Source: Diploscapter coronatus
Lineage: Eukaryota > Nematoda > Chromadorea > Rhabditida > Rhabditidae
Assembly: GCA_964036155.1 (NCBI GenBank)
Contig: OZ038423.1
Coordinates: 71,067,249 to 71,131,248 of the forward strand
Direction: 5' to 3'
DNA: 64,000 nucleotides
The position numbers and the translations under genes are program-made. Below are positions 1-11,431 of the stretch, in pieces. How positions within the stretch are numbered: the stretch's first letter is position 1; each line of letters starts with the position of its first letter. The notes beneath the pieces are model-generated. The model was not told the origin of the DNA, did not search any database, and was given only the letters and a program-made list of their open reading frames with translations.

Positions 1-2320
1 TTTTATCTTCTATGTTCATGCTAATAAAACCTATCAAAGTTTTTAGATCGTATAATGTCTAGCGAATTTTCAATATTTCTCGCCTTCACCTAATCATAAC
101 TATAATTACAAGCAAAAATACCATTTCTTACTATTTTTCAGATCATACCTATAAAACTAGCTATATTTTTGGTTAAAATTTTTCACTACATCTTACCTCG
201 ACCTAACCATAACATAATTTATGTGTCTACCAAAACACTTCGCTTTTGCAAAAACTCGTCAAATTTTCAATTTCCCATAACTTTTAGACAAGTTTTCTTT
301 CCCCATTGTCATTGTATCAAATTTTCCATTCTCTCTCCTCTTTTTTCTTCTTCGGATTTTTTACTTGATTAAATTACCCGGTCTTTTTAACCTGTTGCAA
401 AAATCTGCCATTTTTTACGAGAGCGCGACCTTTCTCAGGTGGTTTTTTCACGAAAAATCTTCGAATTGATTTAAACTTTTATTTTTTCGTAATCCTATTT
501 ACCCTGTTGTCTAACATACAAGTTTCTGGACTTGAATTACATAATCTCCTTCGGAATTTTTTGTTTAAATTTTAAAGACCATTTTGAATTATGCGGGACT
601 TTTACTAGTGATTTTCAAATTTAGATAAGAGGTTCTTATATTTTAGAATTTTTACACTCTGTCACATCATTTAACTTTCACAAGGCGAAAGTTCAGAGAC
701 GCAGACAAAAATTAAAAATTTGGCGCCAGCCTTTAGAAAGTTGAACGCATTTGGCGCCGCCATAATTCTTTGACCTTGTCGAATTACAAAAAAAATCCGA
801 ATTCGAAATTTTGCGATAATTTGTGGGTGGAACATCGAAAGATCTCCTGATAGTAATATAAAGATAAGGGTATCAGTGGTAAAAAGATTAAAATGGTGAC
901 AATGAACATGAAATTTATGCCTTTGACTGTTTCTGATATTTCTTTCGGCGCGACATTTTGAAGAACTCTTCTCCGAATTTCGCAAAAACCTCGTAAATTA
1001 CCGATTTTTTCAAACCTGCAAATTTTTATCGCTCTGAGTTTCATTGAATTATTGTTTCAGCGACTTTCTTGTGGAAAATTTGAACACTGAGGCCATTTTT
1101 GGAGATATTTTTACAAGTTTCAGTAGCTATTCATCATTATGTTAGAGAGTTAATTCTGACTTCTTTTGAAGTTAAGTTTTCTGAGTGATTAAATGATAAG
1201 AAGTTCTGTTATTCAATTAAATTTGTCAGTAAAGTGATATTGTCAATTTCTGATCAGTCTCTATAAAGGAGTCTGTTGAAAAAATGATAAAACTTCCCAC
1301 TTATCATTCAATTCAGAGCGTATCAGAAATTTATTAATTTGTCCGAGGACGGCGCCGTTTGGCGCCAAGTTTTTATCAATCAATTTTTTCCTTCCGATTT
1401 TTTCTTCTGGTAGTCGTTAAAACTTGTATTTCATGAAAAACCACATAATAGTGGACACTCAGAAGGACAAATGTAACAATTTGTTACAATATACTGTTAA
1501 TTTGATCGACTACTAACTTAGGCCTACTTAACGTAGGGCGTAGTATTTTACGTTTTCTGACCATACTTATGCATTTAGATTCTAGAGTAAATGCCCTATT
1601 CTATTTTCTCATTACTTAGGAAAAATTTTCCAGTCATATATTTAATAAAGAAAGATAGTTCAGTTTATATAAACCTTATGCTAATTTCTGACCATCTAAC
1701 ATTGCTTGCCAGAAACATGGCTTTTGGCCTCAAATCATGCCGTCATTTTACTTCAAAAATGAGCCTTTTTGATTGACTGATGTCCATATCAATCATTACC
1801 TCTGAACACTCGCGTTTGACGATTTGATGGATGTCGTCTATTGTTTTGACATCGATTCCCGTTAATTTTCACTTATCTTCCATTTTTTATCGTCCACTTT
1901 TTCAAATTCAATTTCCGGAAATCACTTTCTAGTTTTTGCAATCATTTCATCACATATATTTCAATGTCATTGAATCTAGCAAATTTGGAAGATAAATTTT
2001 CTTTAAATCTCAGGAAAAGAGCTGATCTTCATCATGATATCGATTTTGTATCTTTTTTTCCAAATCCGAAGATTCATCTTATAGCTCCAGAAATTTCCTA
2101 TCATATGATAAAACATAAACAACCAAAACAAAGCTCAAATGACTCATAGTTTATCTATATTTTCGAATCGATAGCTTTAAATTGATAAACTCTTCATTCT
2201 TTCATCATAAAATAACGATCTTCATTCATTTCATCGTTTTATATTGATTCCTTAATTGAATATTCGTTTTCCTCATTAAATTTTAAGACTTTTAATTTTT
2301 AAAATTTATATCTTAGTCAG
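1..2320. other. Gene-free stretch upstream of the carboxypeptidase gene
   Basis: AT-rich sequence with only short, frequently interrupted reading frames. No exon chain with family resemblance could be assembled on either strand. A 27-residue hydrophobic segment on the minus strand near 850-930 was considered and rejected (see rejected list). It presumably holds the promoter of the plus-strand gene that starts at 2321; no TATA box or other element stands out. Confidence 0.5.
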
Positions 2321-5037
2321 ATGGTATCAAACCTCTCCACAACCAAAAATGTCATGACGGGTACATTTCTGGCCATTTTCTTCTTTATTCTTAATCTCAC
2401 TTCTACTAGTCAGGCAGAGAATTATTATGGGTAATTTACGCTAATTTTTGGAAATATGCTAATTTGAAATTCAGGTATAAATTAATCAGTTTTAAAGTAA
2501 ACAACGAAGTAGGCCAGTGGCTTGGTGATTTCAATGAAGAGAATAGCTATATCGTTAATGAGGTGATTTTTTAGAAATCTAATTTTAGTTCCCGATGATT
2601 TTAAATTATCTAAATTTTAACAATATTTAAGTATGTATAACTTAATTCAAACTAATCTAAGTCCTAGATTATAGTGCATATTATAGATGGTCTATGTTTC
2701 CATGTTATAATTTTAGAAAGAGGGTACTCGACGGTTAATTATGGATATTTTGGGTGAACCTTCGAAATATAAAGATACAGCTGAAGTTCTCATAGCTCCT
2801 GAGTTTTATGACATGTTTGTTCAGGCTTTGAGGTACAGAAGTCTAAAATTTAAGCTAGAGCACGAATATTTTAGGGAGCAAGGCATTGATGAAGTTAAAG
2901 TTATCAAGAAAGACATTGGAAATGAAATCCGCCGGGAAAGAAAAGAAATGCAACGTTCTAAGGCCAGATCCCGACGAGCTCTACATAACGCTATGAACTT
3001 CGATGATAAGAATTACCACTCTTATCAGGATGTAAGCAATTTGCTATTTTTGTCACTAACAAAATAGTTATTTATCACTTTGACAAAGGCTTAATCAGTG
3101 ATAAGAAAGTCTTTTTCAAATTTAATCACTGATAAAATAACTTCTAGATGGTGGACTTCATGGTAAAACTAGCAGAGCAGAAGCCCGACTTGGTCCAACT
3201 TTTGAACATCACAAACTCATTCGAAGGTCGGAGGATATATGGAGTGCGGGTAAGTTTGTTTGAAAATTTCAATTTTATACAAAATTTCAACATTTAACTT
3301 CCTGATCATTTTAACAGTTTGACGGTTAAAACCCAGACATAAACAACAACTTTTTGTGGCAATTAACTAATTTGATCTGGAACAGGATTTTTCTGAAAAT
3401 TTTCGATAAACTTATCTACTTTAGATCAGAACATTTGTTCAAGATAAACAACTTTTCAATATAATTTTCGAACTTACCAATATTTTAGATCAGAAAACAG
3501 GCACCTATCAAGCCATCAATTCTTGTTGATGCTGGTGTCCATGCTAGAGAGTGGATAGCCCCGGCTGTAGCTCTGCATATGATTAAGAAGGTTCGAAAAA
3601 TCAGCATATTTGTAAAGATTAGTTTTCTAGCTAGTAACATCATACGATCGCGATCCGAAGATCACTCGGATGATCAATAAATTCGATTGGTACATCATTC
3701 CGCAGGTCAATCCAGATGGGTACGAGTACAGTAGGACGAAAGTAAATTATAGTTTAATTAAAGCGTTTAAATTCTCACCAAGATAGACATTGAAAATATT
3801 CAATAACAACCATAATCGCTCAAATAAAAATAGCGAAATTCGAATAAACTTATAAATTTGCAAATTTTAACCATTCGTAATAAAGGTTAAAGATATCATT
3901 GAATCTTTTTAAAATATGTTTTTTCAAAGATTCAAAATTTTGTTGAAAAAATATCCTAATTTTCAATAAACCTCTAAAACGTAATATTTGAGGACCGTCT
4001 CTGGCGCAAGACCCGTTCTCTGAATTCCACTGTGAATAAATGGTGCACAGGTACGGACGCGAATCGCAATTGGGGCTATCGCTGGGGCGAAGTTGGTGCA
4101 AATCGAAGTCCCTGCTCGAATATCTACGCTGGAAGTCGACCATATTCGGAGCCTGAAGTTGCTGGTATTGAAATTCGCATTGCAAGATATAGAAAATCTG
4201 AAATTAGGTTTTTATATGATAAAGCATAGATAGAGTAAATCTAACTGATTTTATACCTCACATAAAATTTAGGCCTGAAAGACTTCATAACCTGGAACAT
4301 CCCTAACCTGCAAATCTACGTTTCCCTGCATTCTTACGGTCAATTATTCCTATCCCCGTGGGGTTACACGATGCAAAAACCATCGAACTATTGGGATCAG
4401 GTAGAGAAAATAGACATTTTTTTTCAAAATAATGTCAAAATTTAGCGCAACGCCGCTCGCGCCGCTGTCATCGCTATGAAAAATGCTACCGGTGTGAATT
4501 ATAATTTCGGTAGTATCTCCGAGATTATGTGTGAGTTTTATAAAAAAAATAATAGAAGATCCTCTTAGATTACAAAATCCTAAGCTTTTAGTATAGATCA
4601 TTATAAAATATGGTGAAAAGTTGATTATAAGTTCATGGACTCTATCACAGGGGATCTTCTAATTTAGAGGCCTTCTATTTATTTATCTATTTAAAAAAAA
4701 TGAATGTTTTAGACCCCGCTTCTGGAACCAGCATAGATTACATGCAACACAGAGGAGTGCCCTATATTTACGGGGTCGAATTACGGCCTTTGGACAGCAT
4801 AAACGGATATGCTTTTAGTTTGCCACCCAGATATATTGAGCCTACAGGTAATTCAAATAATTAGGGCGATAAAAATTTGTATATGGCGTCCCAATTTTGT
4901 TATGCCACGCCTCCAAAGGTTTTATATGACGTACCAAAATTAGAAATGACGTCTTAAAATTTTAATGTTTAGGTGACGAAATGCTAGCGGGTCTTCTAGC
5001 GATTGCCGAATACGCCGTTGTTCAAAAACGACTTTAA
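2321..5037 (+). CDS. Secreted M14A zinc metallocarboxypeptidase with propeptide
   Basis: Eleven exons: 2321-2430, 2475-2562, 2717-3031, 3148-3249, 3489-3590, 3631-3741, 3993-4164, 4273-4400, 4446-4530, 4713-4847, 4973-5037; all phases agree and give 470 residues. Residues 1-34 are a signal peptide, followed by an activation propeptide and a basic stretch (KARSRR) where cleavage would release the enzyme. The mature domain has every M14 landmark: HAREW (zinc ligands His and Glu), NPDGY, DANRNW (substrate-binding Asn-Arg), LHSYGQ (third zinc ligand His), IMYP (the Tyr248 position) and GVELRP with the catalytic Glu. The residue at the bovine CPA position 255 is Ile (SGTSID), which in the family predicts A-type preference for hydrophobic C-terminal residues; this is inference. 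The start follows a TTAGTCAG acceptor-like site directly, consistent with trans-splicing. It would be secreted and digest peptides from the C terminus. Confidence 0.93.
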
Positions 5038-6637
5038 TTTTAAATTTTCAAAATTTTATTTTCCGGGTTTTCAGCCCGGCATTTAAACTTAAAATGAAGA
5101 TGTATGATATTTGGTGCTAAATTTTAAAAGATGTCTTCATTTTATTGAGATTTAATAATAATAGGTGCCAAAAACTATCTCAGACTACAGTTAACAAACG
5201 TTCAAAATTATCTTTAATTTGATATATTTGATATACAATTTTGTAAATTGTATTTTTTTCGAAAAATATCCCTGAAACGAGCTTTACAATGCATCATAAT
5301 TTGGTGAAAATAGTCATATTTGGAGATTTCATATCCATCGCACATTTAGTTTAGGTTTGTCTGTAAATATCGTTCATTTGTATAACTTTAAATTTAATAT
5401 TTGACGACGAGAAATGGTATCAAAAATAAAAGTTCAGAGATTTAAAATCTTTCATTGCAAGGTTATAATTTTGTCTTGATAAACACGCTAGATATCTAAA
5501 TTTAACAAAGACGGTGATTTAAATAATTAATACCTTAGAGGCGTGTTATGCTCGACAACAAAATAGTATTTCTGTGTTAAATTAAAAGGTTATCTTTTAA
5601 CAATATCCCAATTTCTTTTCAAGCTCTAACATTTATTTTGACACAAATAACCTTTTCCATACGATTAGATGCCACCATTTTGGTATCTTTCACCATCTTT
5701 GTTTCCCATAAGTTCTTAGGTATTTACGTCAGAACATAAAATCCCTGCGTAAATGTTTTAAATCTTAAAATCTCATATCCCTTAACATTTGGTACTTCGA
5801 GCTTTGTCGCTATAGAAACCCTGAGAGCCTGAATTAGGCAGGCAGAGCACCTGCTATTATCATGACATGTTTAATCACACATTTCAGTTCATCGAAACCT
5901 CAGTTTGATTAAAATCTGAAAATTCACTTTTTAAATATATTTTATTTGAATTTAAACTAATATTTATTATGTTTATCGATTCAAAATTCATATGAGATTA
6001 ATTTAGGTCTTCATATTAACATTGTATTCAGAACTATTTATTATATTGCTTGAATTTACAAAAAAAAAATTCCCATTAATAGATCTTCTAGATTCATTAA
6101 GTTTAATCTTCATCACAAACAATTCAGTGTTCACATATTCAATTAATCTCAAACCCTTAGCCATATATTAAATTTATGAGTAATAGATAAGTCTAGCAGA
6201 TCTCCGTAATAGAATAGTTGGGTGGTATGGGGCTTTCCCCGTGTGAGACCACATTTTTTCCTTTCTAGTGGATTGCTGAGATTACGTCAATCTCTCCACT
6301 TAGGGCTCGAACTCGGACCGCCTAATTGCCGTCAGCACGAGATCTGTTCTGTACCTCGGAGAGCAATTTTCCATCTTTTCATTCCTGCAGCGCATATACC
6401 AATTTTCTCGAATATTTCTTAAGAATTTCTTTGATGTTACGTGTACACGCTTGTCTCTGCAAAAATCCATAAAATTTGTCGATTCTTTGAAAATGATGAT
6501 GACGCATTGTTTTCACGAGTTTTCCACTAGAAAACTCTTGTATTTTATTGATGAAGATCGAAGAAAAATTACCAATTTTTAGTAGAAGTAGACTTGCCTG
6601 GGTAACAATTTCGTCGACTTTTTCTAAGTAAAATAAA
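5038..6637. other. Intergenic stretch, no gene
   Basis: AT-rich with long runs of near-repeated TTTAAA words and stops in all frames. The only distinguishable block is a possible tRNA-derived repeat around 6215-6370, listed separately. Nothing else supportable. Confidence 0.5.
6215..6370 (-). repeat. Possible tRNA-derived SINE fragment
   Basis: Read on the minus strand, 6303-6313 is AGTTCGAGCCC, a 9 of 11 match to the RNA polymerase III B-box consensus, in a block that is more GC-rich than its surroundings. A box-A-like stretch about 40 bases upstream (TTGCTCTCCGAGG) is a weak match. The flanking bases do not form a proper T-stem, so this is not an intact tRNA gene. On the other side the block ends in a small self-complementary piece (GGGGCTTTCCCC). 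A SINE relic is the most economical reading, but no second copy was seen in the window. Confidence 0.25.
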
Positions 6638-7931
6638 ATGGAGTACAATGAAGATTCGGACAATTTCAAGATCCTGACTATTATTCATGTCAAATATGCG
6701 GGCATTTTCTGTGGTCTTTTAGGTACGTTCCAAAAAATTCATCCTAGAAAATCTACTTTTCTAAATGTTTAAAATTTCTTCTTTCAAATTTTCCTAAAAT
6801 AGATTTTATCTAAAAACTGCAGATTTACCCCCAAATTTTTAGGTTTACTGCTGACCGTCCTAGGCTTCGGTTTCGGATTATCCTACTTCCCATTTGGGTC
6901 TTTTTCGACGGGATATGACATAATCTGTAAACTATTTTTGCTAAAAATTAAAACTTTTAAATATTTAGCCTTAACCGGTTTCACCGTTTTTCTAATATCC
7001 GGCGCCTCAACCCACTACCTCATTTTACATGCAATACATTATACTCAGGTTCAAAGAACAAGTTAAAAGAAAAGAAAACTAGTATTAAAAAAATTTAGTA
7101 CCGCCTCCTGCTGCCTTCCATATTATTTCACGCCTTTTTAATCGGTAAGTTAATGAAATTAACGTAAATATTCAAGTCTTGCGATTTGGAAAAGTCGTAG
7201 CATGCGTAATGGTATGTAGAGCTTGTAGGGGAAAACTCGCTTTTACACACTATTTCGATGTTGCGTCGATTGCGACAATTCCAAGAGACCTAAAATTTAG
7301 CTAATTAGATAATTCTTTCTGAAACAAAATAAGCTTAGGCCTAAACACTGTCCTCTGCCTAATAGCCATTGGAGAATTGGTGTCAGATCAAGAGGTATAT
7401 TTGACACTTTTGGATTACGGTAATACTCGAATTTCAGCCTTCAACAGTAGACGATTCCGAAGCCGCGGCGAGATATGTGCTGATTGTCCTGCCCGTCACG
7501 ACGTGCTTCAATTCATTAATTCTCATAGCCCTCTTGAAATGCCGACATTATCTTCGATGCAAAAGACGCCATATCAGGAACGGACAACCGCCTGTAAGAA
7601 AATTGAAAAAAATTATAATAAAAGTTCCGAGCTTAAAATTTTTTTTATCTATCATCAGGGGTAGACTTCTAAAGAAGTTTAGGTTCTTTTACACTATAGA
7701 CTCGAAAATATTATGTTTAGAATACCTTTAAAATTCAGACGGTTAGAGAAGTACTTCATCCGGGATCCGCCCCTCCAGGCCCAAGGGTTCAGAAAGTCCA
7801 CCCTACTCAACCGCCGCTAGTTCAACAGGTAAGGAAAAATTTGGGATTTTTTTTCTTGAAAATGAAACTTTTAGGTCTCGATATCATCGAATTACAAGCA
7901 TGAGTGTGCCATAATTGAAACTCAAAGCTAG
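6638..7931 (+). CDS. Uncharacterised four-helix membrane protein
   Basis: Eight exons in consistent phase (6638-6722, 6843-6926, 6969-7048, 7099-7144, 7339-7394, 7438-7593, 7739-7828, 7875-7931) give 217 residues. Four hydrophobic segments are visible: around residues 20-45 (starting HVKYAGIFCGLLG), 56-78, 88-110 and 128-150. A short polar loop with SDQEPSTVDDSEA separates helices 3 and 4. The cytoplasmic-looking tail starts with a basic cluster (KCRHYLRCKRRHIR) and continues proline-rich to the end. The overall plan (short N terminus with a histidine-valine-lysine lead-in, four helices, basic then proline-rich tail) resembles small nematode-expanded tetraspan families of unknown function, but no named family is recognised with certainty. 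A possible polyadenylation signal AATAAA lies near 8004. Confidence 0.8.
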
Positions 7932-8230
7932 ACTATTTTATGCAAACAGTTCTATACAATATTAAAGCGCTCATTTTGATCTGTGAATATTTTGTTTTTA
8001 AATCAATAAACTCAATTTATTTTCAAGACATTTATTATGAAAGACGTGCACAATTTCACTCTAAAAAGACAAATCAACAAAAATTTACAGAGTTTTTTGA
8101 AAGAAGAACTAGCCAGAGGGAATTTTAAATGGTGTCTAATTGATTAAAATAGCATAAAATCGCCATTTCTTGCGCCACTTAAAATCGCCCTAATATAAAT
8201 TATCTACAACAAAATTACGGCGTTTTGAAT

Positions 8231-9705
8231 TTATCCACCGTGCCTGTTACGTATCATCTCGGCTTGTGACGAGATTTCGTTTATGAAAGTTTTGAAAGCA
8301 TTCGGGTCTCGGAGACATTTTTGCGCCTTATCTTGAAGATGATATTTACAAACGTCCACCCATAGCCTGAAGAAATTTATTTAAAATATTTAAATTGTTC
8401 TTTTTTTTTATAAATAAATAAGTTTTATTTTCCGAATTTCTTTTTCTTCTAGCAATATTTTAGCTTTAGAAATTTATTTTCTTAAAAAATTTACCTAGCG
8501 CATCCCAATTTCTTATCTTTTCCATCGGTAAAAGAGAATGTCAACCAGTATTCATTCTGAAAAGTCGATAAATTAAAAAAAAAAAAATAATAATAATAAT
8601 AATTTCAAAAAGTTCCACTATACTTACCGATTGCAAAGGCCCGAAGAAAGACTTAGGTAGATCTTCAGATGAAAATACTTTAGAGAATGTCATCGTCCAG
8701 TGTCCTTTAGGGGGTGGACAGAACTAAAAATCAATGAATTTGATCGACTTTAGCAAATTAAGCAAAACTCTACCTTATTTTGCCTCAAGAAGTTCATCGC
8801 CTTTTTATCCTTAACGTATTTGTGGGCCTGGCCGAGAGCTTCATTGCACTTGTCCAACATATCACAATATCGGCTGAATTTTGAAAATATCGATGTTTAA
8901 ATTATTGATCTAAAAAAAGTTTATTTACCAAGATCCAACCCCATCGCATCCGTCAATGATATTCCATCCCTGACAGGGAATGACTTGCCAGCCCTTAGAG
9001 CCTTGTTTATTTGTAACTGCGTGTCGGACCTAAAATTCCTGTTTTAGGCATAATAAAAGTTTGCTTATAACCAAAATCAATAAATATCAATTTTAAGGCA
9101 TAGAAAAAGCGGATTTTCGTACTTCTCAATATATGGAAATCGAATAAAAGTTGATATTCACTAGATTTTCAACGAATCCAAAAAATCCGCACCTCTAAAT
9201 CCATCTCAATCTTATCGACTGGTAGATCCTCTGAAACGTCCATGGTTACGTTGAAGAAGATCGGGCCCGGAAATCGCGGGTAGTCGGGCCAAATCACGAT
9301 ATTCGACACGTTCACAACATAATCGGTCCACTAAAATGAAATTTATTTTTGATTTCCATCTTTCAAAAAAACGTCTTGGATTTGATGGGTTTTTGTTTCT
9401 ATTCTAAAGCAGACCTTTATGCTTTAAACTTTGTCTATGATTTTCAAGGAGTTGTCTTTGATTTTCTTAATTCTTACCTGCTCACTAGCGCACCTACTGA
9501 ATTGCCATCCACGAATCACGACACCATGTGGACCTGTCCGATACTTCTCCCTAAATAGCACCAATTAAGTGGTAACATCGATACTGAATGTTTACCAAAA
9601 TGGTTGCACGCCTGGTAACGCCTCCTTCCAGGCTTTGGACAGAGGGTTTTGCGCCTCGACCGAAACTTCATAGAAGCTGAACACCGCAAGGATGAGGTAC
9701 CACAT
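8231..9705 (-). CDS. Secreted GM2-activator-like (ML superfamily) lipid-binding protein
   Basis: Exons on the minus strand: 9596-9705, 9478-9550, 9193-9330, 8929-9029, 8774-8873, 8628-8723, 8495-8556, 8231-8366; 816 coding bases, 271 residues. Residues 1-18 are a signal peptide (MWYLILAVFSFYEVSVEA). The mature chain follows the order of human GM2 activator: an N-terminal Cys (FSRCAS), a strand with I-x-W-P-D-Y-P-R-F-P-G-P then V-T-M-D-V, the IPCQGW motif, a Cys-rich hinge (CDGVGSCRYCDMLDKC), FCPPPKGHW, and near the end FSFTDGKDKKLGCARLWV, which parallels the GKRLGC strand of GM2A. This family forms a beta-cup that lifts lipids from membranes and presents them to hydrolases, usually in lysosomes or outside the cell; the function here is inferred. 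A helix-rich C-terminal extension (about 40 residues) goes beyond the mammalian protein. An acceptor-like TTTCAG on the minus strand (AG at 9739-9740) lies 33 bases before the start codon. Confidence 0.82.
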
Positions 9706-10493
9706 AAAATGGGCGGATATATTAACAAAGTGGTAACCCTGAAATGATAAGTTTAATATAAAAATGATATAAAGAAAGAAATGTAGTAACGGATGGTAAC
9801 TATAAGATGATAACTCTTGGCATAGTAAAGAAATACGGTAACTTTGGTAACCAAATGGTATATGGTTAGAGATAATTGAATAAAGGGGGGCTTAGAGAAA
9901 GAAAGATATCGAAAGATTTAGCGGATTTTGCTATCGTGTCGGCTTTCAGGATAAGCCAAACGCGCGCCTTTCTAAGAGAAACGCGATATCTGCCTTAAGA
10001 TATACAAGCCGGTTTTTCACGAAATAATGGAAGAGAAAAATCTTAGACGAATTGATAAGACTAGCGGCAGGCAGCCCGAAAAAGACTGGCATTGAAAGTG
10101 ATATACCAGACGACACTTCACCTCTATTCTTCAGTATGTGGAAAAGGGTTTTCTTCTGCTTCTCCAACTTTCGGATAGCCAATATGGGTTTGAAAAGGTA
10201 TGCTTAAACATAGGGTGATAAATTTACTAATGGTTAACAAAGACGGAATACAGATGCCATTCGGTTATGACACTGGCATGAAAGGTGATAAGCCTGGTGG
10301 ATAACAAGTGGATTTGGAGGATAAAAATGAGGTGATAAAATTTATGATTCACCGATAAAAATGGTGTGATTTGGATTTAGATAAACTTTTATTAATCGAT
10401 AGATCAAATAATTAGGGTTTCTCTGAAAATTTACTAATTTATAATCCGCATGATATTATGACTCAAGACGAGTGCAAAATAAGTTAGGGTGCG

Positions 10494-10513
10494 ATATATA
10501 TATATATATATAT
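10494..10513. repeat. (AT)n microsatellite
   Basis: Ten perfect AT dinucleotides between GCG and TTTATATTTT. Confidence 0.95.
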
Positions 10514-11407
10514 TTATATTTTCCTAAACACTTATAATACCTTATGCTATGGTGTCTTGTGGTATACAAGTTAGATGAAATATTCATATCATGGTATGAA
10601 TAAGAAGAATCTGGACAAGCTATCAAAGAATTTGGATTTCTTGAAAAGTGCAACTCCCGTGTTGAGGATAGCGTTTAAAATGAGAAAAGTCGAATTTCAC
10701 TTGATAGGGAAAATAAATAGACCGAGACAGCGAACTATTTGATATACCAGTAAAAGGATTGAAACCAGACTTGATGTATATCCGGATGCAAAACGGGGTT
10801 TTCATTTTGGCAAGTGGTCGGGTGAAAAGCTTTCAGACGCGAAAATGGAAAGTCGTCTTGGAAAAAGTACTTCGGAGTTTGAATAATGGGGAAATAGTGT
10901 GAACGTTGAAAGAGGCGGAAAAAGAGCGAGAAACCTCAGATTGGGGTCAATCAGTGAATTGACTGAATCAAGACTGGAGGAGAAAAACGGATTTAGGAAG
11001 GGGACAAGGAAAGAGAAGGGAAAGATAAAAAGGAATATCAGATATCGATTCAGACGAGAATGTTTCTCCGACGCGAAAAAAACGCGGATATATGAAAGCT
11101 TCGGAAGAAGGGAGGATTTCATATGTCCCCTTTATAGCCAGAGATCAAATCGAATCGATAATTTATCATTGGTCTTTTTCCGAAGATCAACAAAATTATG
11201 AATCAATGATAAAAATGGGCTCAGAATACGAAACATTGTCGTCTAGTCCCAGTCAAATACGCTATTGATCTAGTTTTAAATATTCTGATAATAGTTGTTC
11301 GCAAATTTAGCCGTATGTCTTTGGCTTGATGAAAATCGATCGAGAATTTTCATGTTATATCTTAGTGCAAAATTATACCTACTCATGTTACAAAAATAAT
11401 AAAAAAC

Positions 11408-11413
11408 TTTATT
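11408..11413 (-). terminator. Polyadenylation signal of the K2P channel gene
   Basis: TTTATT on the plus strand is AATAAA on the minus strand, 19 bases past the TAA stop of the channel gene. Very short 3' untranslated regions of this kind are common in nematodes. Confidence 0.5.
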
Positions 11414-11431
11414 TTAATACAAACTTCTGAA

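Larger units (their letters stand above)
9706..11431. other. Intergenic stretch between two minus-strand genes
   Basis: No gene recognised. The part nearest the GM2A-like gene (9780-10350) is unusually rich in GGTAAC/GGTGATA-type words that also recur inside introns of neighbouring genes. An (AT)n tract sits at 10494-10513. Open frames on both strands at 10800-11200 are low-complexity, lacking any family resemblance or splice logic. Confidence 0.5.

Noticed and set aside
784..1044. Minus-strand open frame with a hydrophobic segment resembling the first helix of Vma21-like proteins
   Set aside because: No second membrane helix or convincing splice partner could be found downstream, and the similarity is a handful of residues within one hydrophobic stretch.
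6290..6370. Intact tRNA gene on the minus strand
   Set aside because: The B-box-like sequence is present but T-stem and acceptor stem do not pair, so only a SINE relic is proposed.
10802..11201. Overlapping open frames on both strands (about 100 codons each)
   Set aside because: The two frames are mirror products of the same purine/pyrimidine-biased sequence; neither looks like a protein.
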